Positions 4,954-6,409 of a stretch of DNA of 6,409 nucleotides are shown piece after piece. The notes below the pieces were generated by a model. That model made no database searches and was not told the DNA's origin. It saw only the letters and a program-made list of their open reading frames with translations. The stretch lies in contig JAZDOL010000014.1 of assembly GCA_043798775.1 (NCBI GenBank), positions 1 to 6,409 on the forward strand, given 5' to 3'. This DNA comes from CAZUEG01 sp043798775. GTDB taxonomy: Bacteria; Patescibacteriota; Minisyncoccia; Minisyncoccales; GWA2-46-15. Numbering within the stretch: the stretch's first letter is position 1; each line of letters opens with the position of its first letter. Both the position numbers and the translations under genes were made by a program.

Positions 4954-5790
4954 TTATTTGTTATTTATTAGTATGTTGCTGCGCAAATAGATATATATGC
5001 TGGCCATCACGGGGACCATCGTTATTATAAAACCAAATATCGCTAAGTTTACCATCATTAACCTTACCGCCGTTGCTGTAAAAAATAGCGATAGTGTGCC
5101 GTAGCCCAATACGGGAATTAAGTAGATAATCTTACTTACGCCGCTCTCGTTTCTGGGGAAGAAATACTCAAGGGTTCTGAATAATCCGGAAGTGATAAAC
5201 GCTACAACAAACCAGCCAATAAAATTGCCGACAGGTATTCCGTAATACGCGCCTCCTCCGATCCACGACCAATTACCGTCAATAACCTGAAGTGGATCCA
5301 TAAACAAGTCGATTGCCGTGACCAACAGACCGTCGCAGACAACTAAGAATATCACGGTCAACCAATTTCCCTTTAATCTACTGGGTTTATTTTTCCTGAA
5401 CCATACTAAAAATGAATTTACTAAAGAGTAGCTAGTGTATATAAATACCGGCCAAAAAAGGACTACCGGCAAAGGGACGGTGAATATTGCGGGAAACGAC
5501 ATACTGTATACATATTCTCCGCCAAAAATAACACCGTATTTTAAGCCGAAGTGTTCCATTACCGTTCCCACGATCATCCCAATCAAAATAAATATCATTC
5601 CCCTCTTTGGTGATAAAACGATAAACGAATGAGATATCATTAAAATTATCGGAAAAAGCAAAAACCAATAACTAAAAATATTTTTAGAGCTTCCCACTTC
5701 CGATATGTCTTTGAACATATATACGACAGAAAGAGCCATCGATACGGAAAATAATCCCAAAAATAACTTTTCCGATAATTTTGTTATCAT
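4954..5790 (-). CDS. CruF-like carotenoid biosynthesis-family integral membrane protein (DUF422)
   Basis: This protein has 278 residues from the ATG at 5788-5790; a TTG six bases upstream (5796) would add two residues but is less likely. It is very hydrophobic, with about seven or eight membrane helices (roughly 9-25, 40-59, 64-83, 100-129, 144-165, 185-207, 220-240, 245-268). Family marks of the CruF/DUF422 group (PF04240) are visible: GTVMEHFGLKYGVIFGGEYVY (75-95), VPLPVVLFWPVFIYTSY (105-121), DGLLVTAIDLFMDP (153-166) and NWSWIGGGAYYGIPVGNFIGW (173-193). Characterised archaeal members hydrate the C50 carotenoid bisanhydrobacterioruberin. No other carotenoid gene is in the window, so membership of the family is well supported while that reaction is not. 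It is the first gene of a probable pair with the 160-aa unknown and follows the terminator of the zinc-ribbon gene. It has no Shine-Dalgarno sequence. Confidence 0.88.
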   Translation of the reverse strand: MITKLSEKLFLGLFSVSMALSVVYMFKDISEVGSSKNIFSYWFLLFPIILMISHSFIVLSPKRGMIFILIGMIVGTVMEHFGLKYGVIFGGEYVYSMSFPAIFTVPLPVVLFWPVFIYTSYSLVNSFLVWFRKNKPSRLKGNWLTVIFLVVCDGLLVTAIDLFMDPLQVIDGNWSWIGGGAYYGIPVGNFIGWFVVAFITSGLFRTLEYFFPRNESGVSKIIYLIPVLGYGTLSLFFTATAVRLMMVNLAIFGFIITMVPVMASIYIYLRSNILINNK

Positions 5791-5826
5791 AAACAATCTT
5801 TAAAAATATTCTATTTTTTCCATTCT

Positions 5827-5832
5827 ATCATA
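5827..5832 (-). promoter_or_regulatory. Possible -10 element for the CruF-like gene
   Basis: On the minus strand 5827-5832 reads TATGAT, the same hexamer used in the putative promoter at 3434-3439. The expected -35 position falls on the terminator stem (about 5850-5855, GGGCTT) and is a poor match, and there is no extended TG. A start near 5820 would give about 30 nt of leader before the ATG at 5790. A promoter is expected here because a terminator separates this gene from the one upstream. Confidence 0.35.
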
Positions 5833-5846
5833 GTTAAGTTAAACAG

Positions 5847-5869
5847 AAAAAGCCCTTAACGGGCTTTTT
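5847..5869 (-). terminator. Rho-independent terminator of the zinc-ribbon gene
   Basis: AAAAAGCCC (5847-5855) and GGGCTTTTT (5861-5869) form a perfect 9-bp inverted repeat around a 5-nt loop. On the minus strand this gives a GC-rich stem core followed by five T residues, 23 nt after the zinc-ribbon stop. The sequence is nearly symmetric, so it could also stop plus-strand transcription. It separates the zinc-ribbon gene from the CruF-like gene. Confidence 0.85.
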
Positions 5870-5891
5870 CTTGAGTAACCAACTATTTTAT

Positions 5892-6101
5892 TTAGTACCG
5901 GTTTCTCGGTCGCGGATTCGCATCGCGAAATTTTCTCATACAGTCACGGCATCGTAGAGATTCAACTCTGGCCGGATCTGGTTTGAAAGGAAGTTCGGTG
6001 ATTGCGGCTCCGCAATCGGCGCATTTGATGTTCATGTCGGTGACATTATACATCTGGCGTTCGAATCCTCCTCCTTGTCTTGAAGTGTTGTCGAATGACA
6101 T
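5892..6101 (-). CDS. Small double-CxxC zinc-ribbon protein
   Basis: This 69-aa protein carries two CxxC pairs, C27-A-D-C30-G and C51-R-D-C54, separated by 20 residues, with TELPFKPDPARVESLRCRDC between and around them. This matches the small zinc-ribbon proteins (zf-trcl-like, or 'CxxC-x17-CxxC' type, here with a longer linker) common in CPR genomes. It probably binds one zinc ion and may contact nucleic acid, given the basic C-terminus (RKFRDANPRPRNRY), but no function is established. The first 23 residues are poorly conserved in style and glycine-rich. An internal ATG (residue 17) and the AGGAGG inside the frame leave some doubt about the start, though that AGGAGG lies about 16 nt from the internal ATG, too far to act well. 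The gene appears monocistronic, with a long leader upstream and a strong terminator downstream. Confidence 0.85.
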   Translation of the reverse strand: MSFDNTSRQGGGFERQMYNVTDMNIKCADCGAAITELPFKPDPARVESLRCRDCMRKFRDANPRPRNRY

Positions 6102-6133
6102 TGTTTTGTTTCTTTTTTACTATTAACGACCAT

Positions 6134-6219
6134 TTTCTTCCGCATCAGGAAGAAACTTCTGGGCGTTATCTTTAGAGAAACCGGCGAATAATTTTCGTCA
6201 AAAGCTCTCTAAGAGCTTT
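6134..6219 (-). promoter_or_regulatory. Two hairpins in the 5' leader of the zinc-ribbon gene
   Basis: If transcription starts from the promoter at 6236-6264, the leader is about 130 nt and contains two perfect 8-bp stems. One is AAAGCTCT (6201-6208) with AGAGCTTT (6212-6219), loop of 3 nt; on the minus strand it ends in TTTTG, a weak terminator-like tail. The other is TTTCTTCC (6134-6141) with GGAAGAAA (6148-6155), loop of 6 nt, ending about 33 nt before the ATG. They could form an attenuator or a structured leader; I recognise no known riboswitch. Confidence 0.4.
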
Positions 6220-6235
6220 CCCATTAGCTATGACC

Positions 6236-6264
6236 CTTGTAGCAAATTAATTGATGCTTGTCAA
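6236..6264 (-). promoter_or_regulatory. Putative sigma-70-type promoter of the zinc-ribbon gene
   Basis: On the minus strand TTGACA (6259-6264) is a perfect -35, followed after exactly 17 bp by TACAAG (6236-6241), a 4/6 match to -10. It is the best -35 in the window. Just upstream lies the small palindrome TTGTA-CAA-TACAA (6274-6286), a possible operator. The predicted start near 6229 is about 128 nt from the ATG. Confidence 0.5.
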
Positions 6265-6287
6265 CTGTCAGTCTTGTACAATACAAC

Positions 6288-6332
6288 ATGAGCATGAAAT
6301 AAAGAGTGTTTCTATCGCAAGATGAGCATGAA
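6288..6332. repeat. Short direct repeat, two copies of an 11-bp unit
   Basis: ATGAGCATGAA occurs at 6288-6298 and again at 6322-6332, 34 bp apart, each followed by further A/T-rich sequence containing TAA. It lies between the terminator at the right edge and the zinc-ribbon promoter. Its role is unknown; it could be a regulator binding site or chance. Confidence 0.45.
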
Positions 6333-6345
6333 TAAGCTTGTTGCG

Positions 6346-6406
6346 AAAAAAAGGTGTGAACCGTTATCATTGAAGCTGTATGACCATTTCAATGGACGGT
6401 TCACAC
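6346..6406 (-). terminator. Long-stem terminator of a minus-strand gene beyond the right edge
   Basis: GTGTGAACCGT (6354-6364) pairs with 6396-6406 over 11 bp; after a small asymmetric bulge, CATTGAA (6368-6374) pairs with TTCAATG (6388-6394) for 7 more, with a 13-nt loop. On the minus strand the hairpin is followed at once by CC and seven T residues (complement of 6346-6352), the expected tail of an intrinsic terminator. The stem is longer than most, so it might instead be a palindromic repeat whose outer part continues past the window. Confidence 0.65.
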
Positions 6407-6409
6407 ATC

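Noticed and set aside
5432..5668. Frames on both strands inside the CruF-like gene
   Set aside because: The CruF-like frame carries the conserved motifs and membrane segments; the others are shadows.
5791..5796. TTG start two codons upstream for the CruF-like gene
   Set aside because: The ATG at 5788-5790 is available two codons downstream, and neither start has a Shine-Dalgarno site favouring TTG.
1..6409. CRISPR array, tRNA or rRNA genes, insertion sequence ends
   Set aside because: No regularly spaced repeats, cloverleaf with GTTCRA loop, rRNA core sequence or transposase frame was found in reading the window.

Overview
The window looks like chromosome from an AT-rich member of the Candidate Phyla Radiation (Patescibacteria). 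This is an inference from gene content and style: compact genes, very short intergenic gaps, an Obg GTPase without a C-terminal OCT extension, a Gmad2/GerMN membrane-anchored protein, a tiny double-CxxC zinc-ribbon protein, a CruF-like membrane protein and a HI0933/BaiN-type flavoprotein. TGA ends both the obg and the RluA-type genes, so the UGA-as-glycine code of Gracilibacteria does not apply. No rRNA, tRNA, CRISPR array, insertion sequence or phage gene is visible.

Almost everything is on the minus strand, so transcription runs right to left. From the right edge: a terminator belonging to a gene outside the window (6346-6406); a roughly 140-nt leader with two hairpins; a zinc-ribbon protein gene (5892-6101) and its terminator (5847-5869); a CruF-like membrane protein (4954-5790) followed 13 nt later by an unrecognised 160-aa protein (4458-4940); a 134-nt gap with two tandem inverted repeats and a putative promoter; and rubrerythrin (3754-4323). 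On the left is a tight three-gene run: RluA-family pseudouridine synthase (2749-3414), Gmad2-GerMN protein (1872-2738) and Obg GTPase (902-1867), with gaps of 10 and 4 nt. A promoter-like extended -10 follows, then the FAD-dependent oxidoreductase (1-851), whose C-terminus runs off the left edge.

The one clear exception is at about 3501-3704. It is a plus-strand island, much richer in G+C than its surroundings, that folds on paper into a chain of strong hairpins and ends in a terminator-like hairpin. It also holds a 50-codon reading frame preceded by the only strong Shine-Dalgarno sequence in the window. Nearly flat G+C across codon positions argues for a structured RNA rather than an ordinary gene, but a small protein or a dual-function RNA cannot be excluded. 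I could not assign it to any RNA family I know, and it is the best candidate here for something undescribed.

Functionally the window mixes ribosome and RNA maintenance (Obg, pseudouridine synthase), oxygen or peroxide defence (rubrerythrin), redox chemistry (BaiN-like flavoprotein), envelope-associated proteins (Gmad2-GerMN, CruF-like) and a small zinc-binding protein. No single pathway joins them.
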